Source of the DNA: DASYRM01 sp036004405
GTDB lineage: Bacteria; Acidobacteriota; Vicinamibacteria; Vicinamibacterales; UBA2999
Direction: 5' to 3'
Length of the DNA stretch: 64,000 nt
Assembly (NCBI GenBank): GCA_036004405.1
Contig: DASYRM010000015.1
Coordinates: forward strand, 1-64,000
Positions 7,813 to 17,692 of this stretch are shown here, piece after piece. Position 1 is the stretch's first letter; each line of letters begins with the position of its first letter. The notes below the pieces were generated by a model. The model saw only the letters and a program-made list of their open reading frames with translations, was not told the DNA's origin and searched no databases. A program made the position numbers and the translations under genes.

Positions 7813-9359
7813 AGGCGCCGGACGGCCGCCGGGAAATCCTTCCACACCGGCACGCCGCAGAAATGCGTCCCCTCGGTGCAGCGCGGCGAGATCAGCCCGT
7901 TGCGAATCACGCACGGCGGCCCGATATGGCGGCCGATGCGCGGGTGCGCCGAGCGCACCTGCTCGAGCTCGTCCATCGACGCCAGGTAGATCTCCTCCTG
8001 CGCGTTGAAGCAGGTGCGCAGCGTCCACTTGTGCAGGAGCGCCAGGAGCGACCCCGATTCGACGAAGCGCAACGTCTTGGCGTTGGGCAGCACGTAGAGC
8101 GCGAACTCGAGCGGCACCCCGAGCGCCAGCAGCCGGTTCTTCGCCGCCCACGCGTCGGCCATCGCCTCTTCGTAGACCGCGTTGGCGCGCGGGTTGGCGG
8201 CAATCAATCGCGGGGTGATGAAGTCCGGCCGTTCGGTGTCGGCAAACGTGAGCAGCGGCCGCGACGCCGGCACCATGCGATGCCGCTGATCCTGCGAGTC
8301 CGCGGTGTGGCTCAGGCGCTTCTCGAACACGTAGGTGGCGTGGTGAAGCGCCCGCATCAGCGGCGAGTGGTACGAGACGTTCAGGATGTCGAGGCGGTAG
8401 CGGTTGCGCGCGGGGTTCATCACCCGGTCGAGCGCCTCGTCGTCGCTCATCTCCTCGGCGGTGAGGCCGAAGATCGATCGTACCGACTCCGCCACAATCT
8501 CTTCGGCGTCGGGCGAGGCGTCGCGCAGGCGCGACCAGCGGCCGTTCAGGCGCGCGTCGAACTGTGCGGCGTAGGCGTCGCCGCCGGCGCGCGGCTTCGG
8601 GAAGCTCGTTTCAGTGACGTCGGCGGGCGCGATGATTCCGGCGCCGACCTTCTCGAAGAACAGCGGATCCCACTCCCTGACCTGACGGACCATCTCCGAG
8701 ATGACCAGTCGCGCTTCGTAGGGAGCGTCGCCGGTGTGCATCATCCGCTGCAGGCGGTGCAGCACGATGCCCGACACCGTGTGGACCATCGACGTGAAGG
8801 CGCCGATCGGGATCACGTAGCGCGCGGTCTCGATGGCGCGCTTCACCGCGTCCTTCTCGATCAGTTTCAGCCGCTCGGGGTTCGTGGTAGGGCGGACGTA
8901 GCGCAGCTCTTTCAGGATGGCAAACGCGTCGTCCTTGAGCAGCGCCGACAGTTCTTCGTAGCGGTCCCACGCCTTCACGATCGCCGACTCGTAGACGCCA
9001 AGCGCCTCGCCGGTGATCGGCGGCACGAAGGCGCGCGGCTCGCGCAGCCTCACGTAGCGCTGGCTCGACTGCTCGGAGTTGTAGAAGGGATACGAGTGCA
9101 GGAACGTCCACACGAACTGCCGCGAGATGTTCTCGAGCCCGAACTCGAAGTTGGCGTGCTGATAAACGGTGTGGTGGCCGGCGTCGAACGTCAGGGCGCC
9201 GATCGTGTCGCGCTGCCCCGGCGTCACTTCGCTCGTGGCAATCACGCGCGGCGAATAGCAGGTGCGGGCGGCGGCAATGGCGCCGTCGAACGGCACCGTC
9301 GGCGCGGTGCGCAGCGTGACGATCGGGGCGCCGGTGTCGATGGTCGCGGTGCCGGCCAC
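7809..9359 (-). CDS. thyX: FAD-dependent thymidylate synthase, double-domain ThyX
   Basis: 516 aa from GTG 9359, about twice the usual ThyX length. The N-terminal half carries YQHANFEFGLENISRQFVW and FYNSEQSSQRYVRL, corresponding to the ThyX substrate-loop region with SEQSxxRY. The C-terminal half repeats the fold (LMRALHHATYVFEKRLSH) and has QRHRMVPASRP, matching the RHR part of the RHRxxSxxxxSxR motif. Each half therefore keeps a different part of the signature. Double-length ThyX proteins are known in some lineages. It should make dTMP from dUMP with FAD and methylene-THF. The start overlaps the def stop by one base (TAGTG) and the stop overlaps pcs. Confidence 0.78.
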   Translation of the reverse strand: MAGTATIDTGAPIVTLRTAPTVPFDGAIAAARTCYSPRVIATSEVTPGQRDTIGALTFDAGHHTVYQHANFEFGLENISRQFVWTFLHSYPFYNSEQSSQRYVRLREPRAFVPPITGEALGVYESAIVKAWDRYEELSALLKDDAFAILKELRYVRPTTNPERLKLIEKDAVKRAIETARYVIPIGAFTSMVHTVSGIVLHRLQRMMHTGDAPYEARLVISEMVRQVREWDPLFFEKVGAGIIAPADVTETSFPKPRAGGDAYAAQFDARLNGRWSRLRDASPDAEEIVAESVRSIFGLTAEEMSDDEALDRVMNPARNRYRLDILNVSYHSPLMRALHHATYVFEKRLSHTADSQDQRHRMVPASRPLLTFADTERPDFITPRLIAANPRANAVYEEAMADAWAAKNRLLALGVPLEFALYVLPNAKTLRFVESGSLLALLHKWTLRTCFNAQEEIYLASMDELEQVRSAHPRIGRHIGPPCVIRNGLISPRCTEGTHFCGVPVWKDFPAAVRRL

Positions 9360-9904
9360 TAGTCCTCGTCCTCGCCTTCGCCTTCGTCCTTCCGATGGTA
9401 GCGCGAGTACTCTTCGAGATACGTCAGCGACTGCATCGACGTCATGCGGTCGAAGAAGAGCACGCCGTCGAGGTGGTCGGTCTCGTGCTGGGCCACCCGC
9501 GCCGGGAAGCCCTTGAGGGTCAGCTCCACATTCCTGCCCGTCCGGTCGAGCGCGCGCACCAGGACGTCGGTGTAGCGCGGCACCATCCCGCGGATGTCGG
9601 GGATGCTGAGGCACCCCTCCCAGCCTTCGACCTTTGCCTCCGAGAGCGGGACGATCTCGGGGTTGACCACCACCACGGCCTCGCTGTCGCTCCCGGGGTC
9701 GTCATCGAGCAGCGCCACGAACAGCCGCAGATCCTCGTGAATCTGCGGCGCCGCCAGGCCGACGCCGTGGTACTCGTGCATCGTGTCGATCATGTCGTTG
9801 ATGAGCCGCTGCATCATCGGATCTTTGAGGTCGGACGGGGTGATGGCGCGGGCGGTCTGGCGCAGAACCGGGTGGCCCATGCGCGCGACTTTCAGAATCG
9901 ACAT
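9359..9904 (-). CDS. def: Peptide deformylase
   Basis: 181 aa. All three family motifs are intact: HGVGLAAPQ (46-54), EGCLSIP with Cys98, and QHETDHLDG with His140, Glu141 and His144 (the metal and catalytic site). It removes the N-formyl group from nascent proteins in the cytosol. The acidic C-terminal tail (KDEGEGEDED) is a small oddity. The start lies 8 bases from a TATAAT box on this strand without a Shine-Dalgarno, suggesting a leaderless mRNA. First gene of def-thyX-pcs, all with overlapping stop/start codons. Confidence 0.95.
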   Translation of the reverse strand: MSILKVARMGHPVLRQTARAITPSDLKDPMMQRLINDMIDTMHEYHGVGLAAPQIHEDLRLFVALLDDDPGSDSEAVVVVNPEIVPLSEAKVEGWEGCLSIPDIRGMVPRYTDVLVRALDRTGRNVELTLKGFPARVAQHETDHLDGVLFFDRMTSMQSLTYLEEYSRYHRKDEGEGEDED

Positions 9905-9912
9905 GAAGGAAG

Positions 9913-9921
9913 ATTATAGGC
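9913..9921. promoter_or_regulatory. Shared divergent -10 box between def and NUDIX gene
   Basis: Only 23 bases separate the two start codons. On the minus strand 9918-9913 reads TATAAT, 8 bases from the def ATG. On the plus strand TTATAG/TATAGG lies 7-8 bases from the ATG at 9928. Neither gene has a ribosome site, so one AT box may drive two leaderless transcripts. Confidence 0.5.
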
Positions 9922-9927
9922 CGCGCG

Positions 9928-10455
9928 ATGCATCCCCACGACGAACGGCCGTACAGTTTCTGCCCGATGTGCGGCGGCGCACTTGAGCCGCGCGCGATCA
10001 AGCAGAACGAGCCCGAGCGGCTCGTGTGCGTGCGCTGTGGGTTCGTCTTCTACCTCGACCCGAAAGTGGCCGTCGGCACGATCATCAACGACGGCAGCGG
10101 GCGCATCGTGCTGGTGAAGCGCGCCATCGAACCGGGCTATGGCAAGTGGGTCTACCCCGGCGGCTACGTGGACCGAGGCGAGCTGGTGAAGGACGCCGCC
10201 GTGCGCGAGGCGCGCGAAGAATCCGGGCTCCATGTCAGCCTCGGCCGCCTGATAAACGTGTATTCCTATCCGGGCCGCGCACCGGTCGTCATCGTCTACG
10301 AAGCGAGCATCGTCGGTGGCCGGTTGTGCGCCGACGACGAGTGCCTCGAAGCGCGCCTGTTCGAGCCCCACGAGATTCCCTGGGACGAACTGGCTTTTCC
10401 CAGCACCCACGACGCGCTTCGCGAGTACCTGGGAACGCTCGCCGCCCGGCGCTGA
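9928..10455 (+). CDS. NUDIX hydrolase with zinc ribbon
   Basis: 175 aa. N-terminal zinc ribbon (CPMC at 12-15 and CVRC at 34-37) followed by a NUDIX domain with an exact box: GGYVDRGELVKDAAVREAREESG at about 78-100 (GX5EX7REUXEEXGU). This layout is like NudC/NADH-pyrophosphatase-type or Zn-ribbon NUDIX proteins; it is shorter than NudC (about 260), so substrate is not assigned (NAD(H), capped RNA or other nucleotide pyrophosphates are possible). The gene downstream starts 3 bases after its stop. Confidence 0.82.
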   Translation: MHPHDERPYSFCPMCGGALEPRAIKQNEPERLVCVRCGFVFYLDPKVAVGTIINDGSGRIVLVKRAIEPGYGKWVYPGGYVDRGELVKDAAVREAREESGLHVSLGRLINVYSYPGRAPVVIVYEASIVGGRLCADDECLEARLFEPHEIPWDELAFPSTHDALREYLGTLAARR

Positions 10456-10457
10456 AC

Positions 10458-11165
10458 ATGGCCACCTTCGTCGTGGCGCACGGCGCGTGGTCGGCCGGCT
10501 GGGCATGGAAGAAGATGCGGCCGCTGCTGCGCGGGCGTGGCCACGAGCTCTACACGCCGACCTACACCGGGCTCGGCGAGCGCGTGCACCTCGCATCGCC
10601 GTCGATCGACCTCGAGACCCACATCCTGGACGTCTGCGCGGTCCTCACGATGGAGGACCTGCGCGGCGTCGTGCTGATCGGCCACAGCTACGGAGGGATG
10701 GTGGCGACCGGCGTCGCCGACCGCGAGGCCCGCCGGATTGCGCAGCTCGTCTACCTGGATGCGTTCGTGCCGCGAGACGGCCAGTCGGTGTTCGACCTGC
10801 ATCCGGCCGAGGTGCGCGAGCGGATGCGAGGGGCCGCGCAGCGGGATGGGGAGGGCTGGCTGGTGCCGCCCAACCCGCCCCCGCCGGATACGCCGGCCGC
10901 CGACCTGGCCTGGATGGCGCCGCGGCGACTGCCGCATCCGCTCAAGACCTTCGAGCAGCCGATTCGGCTGACCGGCGAGGTCGACCGCCTGCTGCGCACC
11001 TACATCTACTGCACGCGGCCCGGGCCTGGCGACAACTTTCGCCGGTTCGCCGAGCGCGCGAAGGCCGAGGGCTGGCCGTATTTCGAGATCGACGGCAGCC
11101 ACAATCCGTACATCACGGCGCCCGACGCGCTCGCGATGATGCTTGACGCGATCGCTAGGGGCTAG
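10458..11165 (+). CDS. Alpha/beta-hydrolase
   Basis: 235 aa. Oxyanion strand VVAHGAW at the N-terminus, nucleophile elbow GHSYGG (Ser77), and a late His in DGSHNPY give a complete alpha/beta-hydrolase triad candidate. The pattern (HGAWSAGWAWKK, then TPTYTGLGER) resembles the salicylate-esterase/MES and hydroxynitrile-lyase-like branch of bacterial hydrolases. No signal peptide, so cytosolic. ATG 10458 lies 3 bases after the NUDIX stop, so the two are probably cotranscribed. Substrate unknown. Confidence 0.78.
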   Translation: MATFVVAHGAWSAGWAWKKMRPLLRGRGHELYTPTYTGLGERVHLASPSIDLETHILDVCAVLTMEDLRGVVLIGHSYGGMVATGVADREARRIAQLVYLDAFVPRDGQSVFDLHPAEVRERMRGAAQRDGEGWLVPPNPPPPDTPAADLAWMAPRRLPHPLKTFEQPIRLTGEVDRLLRTYIYCTRPGPGDNFRRFAERAKAEGWPYFEIDGSHNPYITAPDALAMMLDAIARG

Positions 11166-11194
11166 GGGGCTGGGGGCTGAGGGGCGGGCCCGGT

Positions 11195-11464
11195 TTACGA
11201 CGACACCTTGCGAAAGCGCTCAATCCTCTTGCGCCACTGGACCTCCGCGCGAAGCGCCGTCGCCCCGAAGAAGATAGAGGCCAGGGTTAGCACGACCGCC
11301 GAGGCGATAAACGTGATCCGCATCGTGTCCGTCAACGAGACGGTCGCCAGCGTGGTGGAGATCGACACTAAGGCGCCGAAGCTGATTCCGAACAACGCCA
11401 ATGGAATCGTGCTGTTGGAGGACTTGAGATCCTCCAGTTCATCGACCGACACTCGAACGAACAT
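11195..11464 (-). CDS. Small membrane protein, two helices
   Basis: 89 aa. A short polar N-terminus (MFVRVSVDELEDLKSSNS) is followed by two hydrophobic segments (IPLALFGISFGALVSIST and ITFIASAVVLTLASIFFGA) and a basic tail. No named family recognised. It stands alone between the plus-strand hydrolase and the palindromes before the aldolase. Codon use looks coding, but evidence is limited to composition and topology. Confidence 0.5.
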   Translation of the reverse strand: MFVRVSVDELEDLKSSNSTIPLALFGISFGALVSISTTLATVSLTDTMRITFIASAVVLTLASIFFGATALRAEVQWRKRIERFRKVSS

Positions 11465-11606
11465 TATGGCGCGCGGCGCAGTCTCAGGCCGTCACGCCAG
11501 GATCTGCGATCCGGCGAACGTCAGTGTCGAGTTGATCCGCAGCGCCCTTACCCACTTCGCCCCTCCCCACCGGCCGCGTCACAACGACGCACGGTGAACG
11601 ATGGTC

Positions 11607-11664
11607 GGGCACATCTAAAGATGTGCCCCTACGAAGACCTACCCGGGCCGCCTGAAGGCGGCCC
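11607..11664. repeat. Two family-1 palindromes
   Basis: First: GGGCACATCT-AA-AGATGTGCCC (11607-11628), a perfect 10-bp stem followed by CCTACGAAG. Second: GGGCCGCCT-GA-AGGCGGCCC (11645-11664). The two stems differ in core sequence but each is fully self-complementary and closed by CT-NN-AG. The minus-strand aldolase stop (11675-11677) lies in the CCCCTACG flank. The stretch 11465-11606 before them shows nothing recognisable. Confidence 0.75.
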
Positions 11665-11674
11665 CCACCTCCCC

Positions 11675-12719
<1,045 letters not shown>

Positions 12720-12730
<11 letters not shown>

Positions 12731-13937
12731 GCGTGGATCCTACCATCGGAGTAACGGTGGGAAAGCTGAAGTCCTCGACTTCCGCGGCGCGAACCGCGGC
12801 TTCTACAAGTTCGTCGATCGACAGCGCGCTCTCGCCCGCTTCCACGTCGTCGAACCGGGCACGCGTCGCGGGATTGCGCGGCGTGAAGAGCGTGCAGCAG
12901 TCCTGATCTGGAATGATCGAGATCGGGTAGCTGCCGAGCACCTGCGCCTGCGCCATGATCTCGTCCTTGTCCATGCCGATGAGTGGACGGAAGAGCGGGA
13001 TCGTCGCCACTTTGCCAACCACCGCGAGGTTCTCGAGCGTCTGCGACGCCACCTGCCCCACCACGTCGCCGGTCACGAGCGCCTGCGCATGACGCATCCT
13101 GGCGATGCGCTCGGCAATGCGCAGCATCAGTCGACGGTAGACGACCACGCGCAGCGGCGCCGGCACCGTGAGCAGCACCTGCTGCTGGATGTCGCCGAAC
13201 GGTACGAGGTACAGTCGCGACCGGTGCTGCCATCGCGTCAGCAGCGTCGCCAGCGAGCGCGCCTTCTCGATCGACGCGCGCGACAGGATCGGATAGCTGT
13301 GGAAGTGGACGAACGTGACGGTGCAGCCGCGCTTCATCATCCGCCACGCCGCCACCGGTGAGTCGATGCCGCCCGACAGCAGGCACACCACCCGCCCCGC
13401 CGTACCGATGGGCATGCCGCCGGGGCCAGCCTGCTTGTCGAAGAAGTAGAACGCCTCGTTCGACAGGAACTCGAGCCGGATGTCGATTTCCGGCTTCTCG
13501 AGATCGACGCGCCAGCCCTTGGCGGCCTTGATGCGCCCGCCGACCTCGCGCTCGATCTGCGGCGACGACAGCGGGTAGCGCTTGTCGGCGCGGCGAGCCG
13601 ACACACGGAAGGCGTCGCAGGTGCGATCGCCGAGGTCGCGCAGCACCGCCGCGGCAATGTCGTCGAGATCGATCGGCACGCGGCGCGCGAACGAGAAGTT
13701 GGCGATGCCGAAGGTGTGGCGGATGCGATCGGCGATGGCGTCGGGCGACACGGCCGGCCCTGGCACCACCTCGAGGCGGCCCATCAACGCGTTCACCTTC
13801 GTGCCCGGCAGGTCGGCCATGGCGCGCCGCAGGCTGCGTACGAGCTGCGCCAGGAACCAGGGCCGGTTCTTCCCCTTGAGTGCGATTTCCTGGTAGTGGA
13901 CGACGAACGACTGGCCTAAGGGCCGGACCTTGCTCAC
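12720..13937 (-). CDS. thiI: tRNA 4-thiouridine synthase ThiI, without rhodanese domain
   Basis: 405 aa from GTG 13937, which overlaps the hpnE stop (GTGA). N-terminal ferredoxin-like and THUMP domains (residues 1-165, including LKGKNRPWF), then a PP-loop ATP pyrophosphatase with LLSGGIDSP (188-193 = SGGIDS) and a DQDCC segment with Cys347/348. It stops there: the C-terminal rhodanese domain of the E. coli enzyme (482 aa) is absent, as in the shorter ThiI of many bacteria. It adds sulfur to U8 of tRNA; sulfur must come from a separate carrier. Thiazole synthesis is an alternative role. Confidence 0.88.
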
Positions 13938-15247
13938 AGCTCGAGGTACCGCGCGGCCTCGCGGGCGGCCGCATGGCCGCTCATGACCGCGCCCTCGATG
14001 GTAGCCGGGAGGTCGTTGCCGATCCAGTCGCCAGCCAGGAACAGGCCGGGAATGGCCGTCCGGACCGAGGGGCGCGCCGGCAGGCCAGGCGCCACGGAAA
14101 AGGTGGCCTTGCGCTCCCGCACCACGACCGCCCGGCGAACCACGGCTTCGCGTGCGTCCGGACACGCCGACTGCAGCTCCTCCAGCGCGAGCGCCACGAG
14201 CTCGTCGTTGCTCTTCGCCACCACGGCCTCGGCGCCGCTCGATACGAGCGACAGGTGCGAGGCGCCGCGGCCGAAGAGCAGATGCTTGTCGAACACCCAC
14301 TGCATGGTCCGCCCGGGCAGGCCGATGAACGGCGAGCTCGTCACGTTGCGATCGAGCCAGAGGTTGACGGTGACGATGGGCGACGCGGGGGTGGCGTCGG
14401 CAGCCGCGAACACCGCGGCGAGCGGCGGCGGCTCGGGCCAGAACGCCGCGCGCAGCCCGTGCCACGGCACGGCGCAGATCACCGCGCGCGGCCAGATCTC
14501 GTGATCGCCTGAGCGGACCGACAGCGAGGCCGCCGGCCACGCGCCGATCACCGCGGACCGGCCGGTGCGCACGGCGCCGCGGCGGGCCTCGATGAACGCG
14601 CGCGCGGGCTCCGCATAGAGGTCGCTCAACGGCACCACGGCGAGGCCCAACGCCGACGCCGCCCGGCTTTCGAGAATCCGGTCGATGACGACGGCAAACG
14701 ACGATGCCGCCGCGGCGTCGATCGGCTGGTTGAGCGCCGCGACGGCCAGCGGTTCCCACAGCAGCGAAATGAGGCGCGGCGTCTGTCCGAGCGCCTGCAA
14801 CCACTGCCGCACGGTTTCGCCCGGGTCTGGCGCGCGGCGCAGGCCCATGCGAAGCGCCGCGAGCCGATCGCTCCACTCGAGCGCCGGCCACTGCAGCAGG
14901 CCGGCCAGCAGATGCAGGGGCGACGGCAGCTTCGGACAGACGAAGCGCGATCGGCGCCCGTCGGTCTCCACGATGTCGAGTTCCAGTCCGGTCTGCATGC
15001 GCACACCGCGCATGGCGCCGATGCGGCGGAGGAACTCGAACGTCTCGTAATAGGCGCCGGCCACGATGTGCTGGCCGTTGTCCACCGCCTCGCCGGTGGC
15101 CGGATCGATGAACGACGACGCCCGGCCGCCCAGCGCGGGCCGCGCCTCGAGCACCAGCACGCGGGCGCCTTGCGCCGTCAGCGACGCGGCGGCGCTCAGC
15201 CCGGCGAAGCCGCCGCCCACCACGACGACATCGGGCTCGGGGGTCAT
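13934..15247 (-). CDS. hpnE: Hydroxysqualene dehydroxylase HpnE
   Basis: 437 aa FAD amine-oxidase-like flavoprotein. Rossmann dinucleotide fold VVVVGGGFAGLSAA at the N-terminus with ARPALGGRASSF, and the C-terminal FAD motif LFLAGDWIGNDLPATIEGAV. With hpnD and hpnC directly upstream it forms the three-enzyme route from farnesyl diphosphate to squalene; HpnE reduces hydroxysqualene to squalene. It is coupled to thiI by a GTGA overlap. No squalene-hopene cyclase lies in this window. Confidence 0.88.
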   Translation of the reverse strand: MTPEPDVVVVGGGFAGLSAAASLTAQGARVLVLEARPALGGRASSFIDPATGEAVDNGQHIVAGAYYETFEFLRRIGAMRGVRMQTGLELDIVETDGRRSRFVCPKLPSPLHLLAGLLQWPALEWSDRLAALRMGLRRAPDPGETVRQWLQALGQTPRLISLLWEPLAVAALNQPIDAAAASSFAVVIDRILESRAASALGLAVVPLSDLYAEPARAFIEARRGAVRTGRSAVIGAWPAASLSVRSGDHEIWPRAVICAVPWHGLRAAFWPEPPPLAAVFAAADATPASPIVTVNLWLDRNVTSSPFIGLPGRTMQWVFDKHLLFGRGASHLSLVSSGAEAVVAKSNDELVALALEELQSACPDAREAVVRRAVVVRERKATFSVAPGLPARPSVRTAIPGLFLAGDWIGNDLPATIEGAVMSGHAAAREAARYLEL

Positions 15248-15254
15248 GGAGTTG

Positions 15255-15272
15255 GCAGGCCTAAAGGCCTGC
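15255..15272. repeat. Family-1-type palindrome
   Basis: GCAGGCCT-AA-AGGCCTGC, an 8-bp perfect stem with a two-base loop followed by two copies of GCAGCTACGT/CGCAGCTACGTC. It lies in the 60 bases between hpnD and hpnE on the minus strand. Confidence 0.65.
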
Positions 15273-15307
15273 AGCTACGTCCGCAGCTACGTCCGCCGCC
15301 ACCTACG

Positions 15308-16174
15308 TCAGCGCTTGGAACGGGGGCGCGGCTCGAGGAGCGCACGCGACCAGATGTCGAGCGCGATGATGGCGCGGCGCGGCCGCGCCACGCGGTGCCG
15401 CGTGGTGAACACATCGTAGCGCGCGCGCTCGATCTTTCGGAGGATGGCAAAGTAGATCTCACCCATGATCTCGGCCGCCACCAGGCTCCGGCGGTCGATC
15501 CGGGGCAGCCGTTCCGAGGCCAGCCGATAGTAATAGCGGGCCCGCCGGCACTGGTAGCGCATCAGCGATCTGACGTTGGGCGTCACCACACCGGCCCGCA
15601 GGTCGTACTCGGTCACGTGAAACCAGGCCAGATCGTCCATCGGCAGGTAGATGCGGCCCCGCTTCAGGTCGCCGGCGACGTCGCGGATGATGTTCGTGAG
15701 CTGCAGCGCGATCCCCAGGTTCACGGCGTAGTCGCGGGCGCTGGCGTCGCGGTAGCCAAAGATCTCCAGACAGATGAGGCCGACGCTCGACGCGACCTTG
15801 TGGCAGTAGGTGGAAAGCGCCTCGAAGTCCGGATACTTGGCGAACGACAGATCCATCTCGACGCCATCGATGAGCGCCTTGAACTCCCGCTTCGGCAGGT
15901 TGAACTCGGACACCCACGGCTGAAGCGACTTGCCCTGCGGGGTCAGCGGGATGCCGCCGTAGATGCGGTCCAGCTCGTCGCGCCAGACGGCCAGCGATTC
16001 GACGGCCCGGGCGCGCGCTTCGGGCGAGAACCCGCTTTTCCAGTCGTCCTCGGGGATCTCGTCCACGGCATCATCCACCGCGCGGCAGAAATCCCACACC
16101 GCCAGGATGGCCTGCCGTTTCCGCGGCGGTAGTACCAGGAACGAGTAGTAGAAGCTCGTGTCTCGGCTCGCCAT
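15308..16174 (-). CDS. hpnD: Presqualene diphosphate synthase HpnD
   Basis: 288 aa. Squalene/phytoene synthase fold with the two aspartate-rich motifs: FCRAVDDAVDE near residues 29-39 and IIRDVAGDLKRGRIYLP near 161-177. HpnD condenses two farnesyl diphosphates to presqualene diphosphate. It follows hpnC and precedes hpnE on the same strand. Three bases separate its ATG (16174) from the hpnC stop (16178), and both lie beside a family-2 palindrome. Confidence 0.9.
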   Translation of the reverse strand: MASRDTSFYYSFLVLPPRKRQAILAVWDFCRAVDDAVDEIPEDDWKSGFSPEARARAVESLAVWRDELDRIYGGIPLTPQGKSLQPWVSEFNLPKREFKALIDGVEMDLSFAKYPDFEALSTYCHKVASSVGLICLEIFGYRDASARDYAVNLGIALQLTNIIRDVAGDLKRGRIYLPMDDLAWFHVTEYDLRAGVVTPNVRSLMRYQCRRARYYYRLASERLPRIDRRSLVAAEIMGEIYFAILRKIERARYDVFTTRHRVARPRRAIIALDIWSRALLEPRPRSKR

Positions 16175-16177
16175 CGT

Positions 16178-16228
16178 CTAGCGAGGCTCCGCCTCGGACC
16201 GACGAGAGCGCAGGCTCCGCCTCGCTAG
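16178..16228. repeat. Family-2 inverted repeat (CTAGCGAGGC...GCCTCGCTAG)
   Basis: CTAGCGAGGC at 16178-16187 and GCCTCGCTAG at 16219-16228 form 10-bp outer arms, each followed inwards by GCCTC/GAGGC sub-palindromes. It lies inside the 3' end of hpnC and carries its stop codon. A GCCCGCC/GGGCGGGC hairpin follows at about 16243-16261 within the coding region. Confidence 0.7.
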
Positions 16229-17152
16229 CCCAGTGCTTAATGGCCCGCCCTCCGGGCGGGCGGCCTCTGTCCAGGTCACGAGCTTCCAGGCCAGCCATGG
16301 AGCGTCGGCGGCGCCAATCGACGGCCGTCGCGCCACCACGTCGAACTCCACGCGCTCGATGCGCGACAGCACGCGCATGCCTCCGAGCCAGGTTGCGCGC
16401 AGCTCGTGCTTCAAACGGCCAGCCACCGCGCCGCACAGCGGCCGCCCGGTAACGAACAGCGCGCGCGTACGGGCCACCGCCGCCGCCATCGCCGCACGCC
16501 ATGCGGGCGTCATGCGCCCCGCGGCCAGGTCGTCCTCGGCGGCACCATGGCCGCGAATCTCCTCGGCTGGCAGGTAGATGCGCCCTCGGTCGAAGTCCAC
16601 CTTCAGGTCCTGCCAGAAGTTGGTGAGCTGAAGCGCCGAGCAGATCGCGTCGGACCAGGCGTCGAGCCTCGGCTCGTCGTAGCCGGCAATCCGCAGCACC
16701 AGCCGGCCCACGGGGTTGGCGGAGCGGCGGCTGTAATCGAGCACGTCGTCCCAGCCGGCGTAGCGCGTGACGGTGACGTCCTGGGCGAACGCGCTCAGCA
16801 GGTCTTCGAAGAGCGCCACCGGCAGCCGCTTGCGGCGGATGGTGTCACCGAGCGCGAGGAAGATCTCCACCGTGTTGGCAGGCTCGCCTTCGCGGGGAGG
16901 CGGCCCCGGCGCCGGCGCCGTGATGGACGCATTCAGCCGTGCCTTCCAGCCCTCGAGGAGACGGTGGCGCTCGGGCACAGCGCGCGGCCCTTCGTCGGCG
17001 AAGTCGTCGGCCGCGCGCGCAAACGCGTAGAGCGCCGCGATGTGGCGCCGCATCGGCGCGGGAACCAGCCAGGAGGCCACGGGAAAGTTCTCGTAGTGCA
17101 ACCGGGCGGCGTGCTCGCAGGACGCGTAGGCCGCCTCGATCCCGGTCACCAT
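16178..17152 (-). CDS. hpnC: Hydroxysqualene synthase HpnC
   Basis: 324 aa from ATG 17152 (a GTG one codon later forms a GTGA overlap with pduO and is an alternative). Squalene/phytoene synthase fold: YAFARAADDFADEG as first and NFWQDLKVDFDRGRIYLP as second Asp-rich motif. HpnC converts presqualene diphosphate to hydroxysqualene. The last ~14 residues (an Arg/Ser-rich RRSLRSRRSEAEPR) and the TAG stop are encoded by the palindromic repeat at 16178-16228, so the natural C-terminus has been replaced or extended by repeat sequence. The core fold is intact. Confidence 0.87.
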   Translation of the reverse strand: MVTGIEAAYASCEHAARLHYENFPVASWLVPAPMRRHIAALYAFARAADDFADEGPRAVPERHRLLEGWKARLNASITAPAPGPPPREGEPANTVEIFLALGDTIRRKRLPVALFEDLLSAFAQDVTVTRYAGWDDVLDYSRRSANPVGRLVLRIAGYDEPRLDAWSDAICSALQLTNFWQDLKVDFDRGRIYLPAEEIRGHGAAEDDLAAGRMTPAWRAAMAAAVARTRALFVTGRPLCGAVAGRLKHELRATWLGGMRVLSRIERVEFDVVARRPSIGAADAPWLAWKLVTWTEAARPEGGPLSTGLARRSLRSRRSEAEPR

Positions 17153-17685
17153 TCGGCTTCCGGCGAGCCCTGACGATGGCTCGCCGTTCGCGCCATCACG
17201 AACAGCAGGTCGGAAAGCCGGTTCAAGTAGACGACGACTATAGGCTCCACCGACCCCTCCCCCAGACCCACCACCTTTCGCTCTGCCCGCCGGCAGACCG
17301 TACGCGACAAGTGCAGCCACGCGCCGGACACACTGCCGCCAGGCAGGATGAACTTGCGCAGGGGAGGGAGCGCCTGCTCGAAGGTGTCGATCCACTTCTC
17401 TAAACGCTCGACGTCGGCCGGTTGAACGGCCGCTTTCTCCACGCGCGCTGCAATCCGCGCGCCCGGGTCGGCCAGCCGGGCGCCGACGGCGAAGAGCTGG
17501 CGCTGGATCGTCTCCAGAACCGCGTCGAGTTCCGGATCCGCGCCGGCGGCACGGGCGGCGCCCAGACACGCGTTCAGCTCGTCCACGTCACCGTAGGCAT
17601 CAACCCGGGGGTGCGACTTCGACACACGCGATTTGTCGAAGAGCGACGTCTCGCCGGAATCTCCTGTCTTTGTGTAGATCCGCAC
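17146..17685 (-). CDS. pduO: Cob(I)alamin adenosyltransferase, PduO type
   Basis: 179 aa from GTG 17685. The N-terminal RIYTKTGDSGETSLF motif (ATP-binding), then VDAYGDVDELNACLG and a C-terminal VYLNRLSDLLFVMAR are diagnostic of PduO/CobO-type ATP:cob(I)alamin adenosyltransferases, which make adenosylcobalamin. The GTG is 7 bases from a TATAAT box on the minus strand and no upstream ATG is credible, so the mRNA is probably leaderless. The stop overlaps the hpnC start. Whether it serves salvage or de novo cobalamin is unknown. Confidence 0.88.
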   Translation of the reverse strand: MRIYTKTGDSGETSLFDKSRVSKSHPRVDAYGDVDELNACLGAARAAGADPELDAVLETIQRQLFAVGARLADPGARIAARVEKAAVQPADVERLEKWIDTFEQALPPLRKFILPGGSVSGAWLHLSRTVCRRAERKVVGLGEGSVEPIVVVYLNRLSDLLFVMARTASHRQGSPEAEW

Positions 17686-17692
17686 GCGTGAA

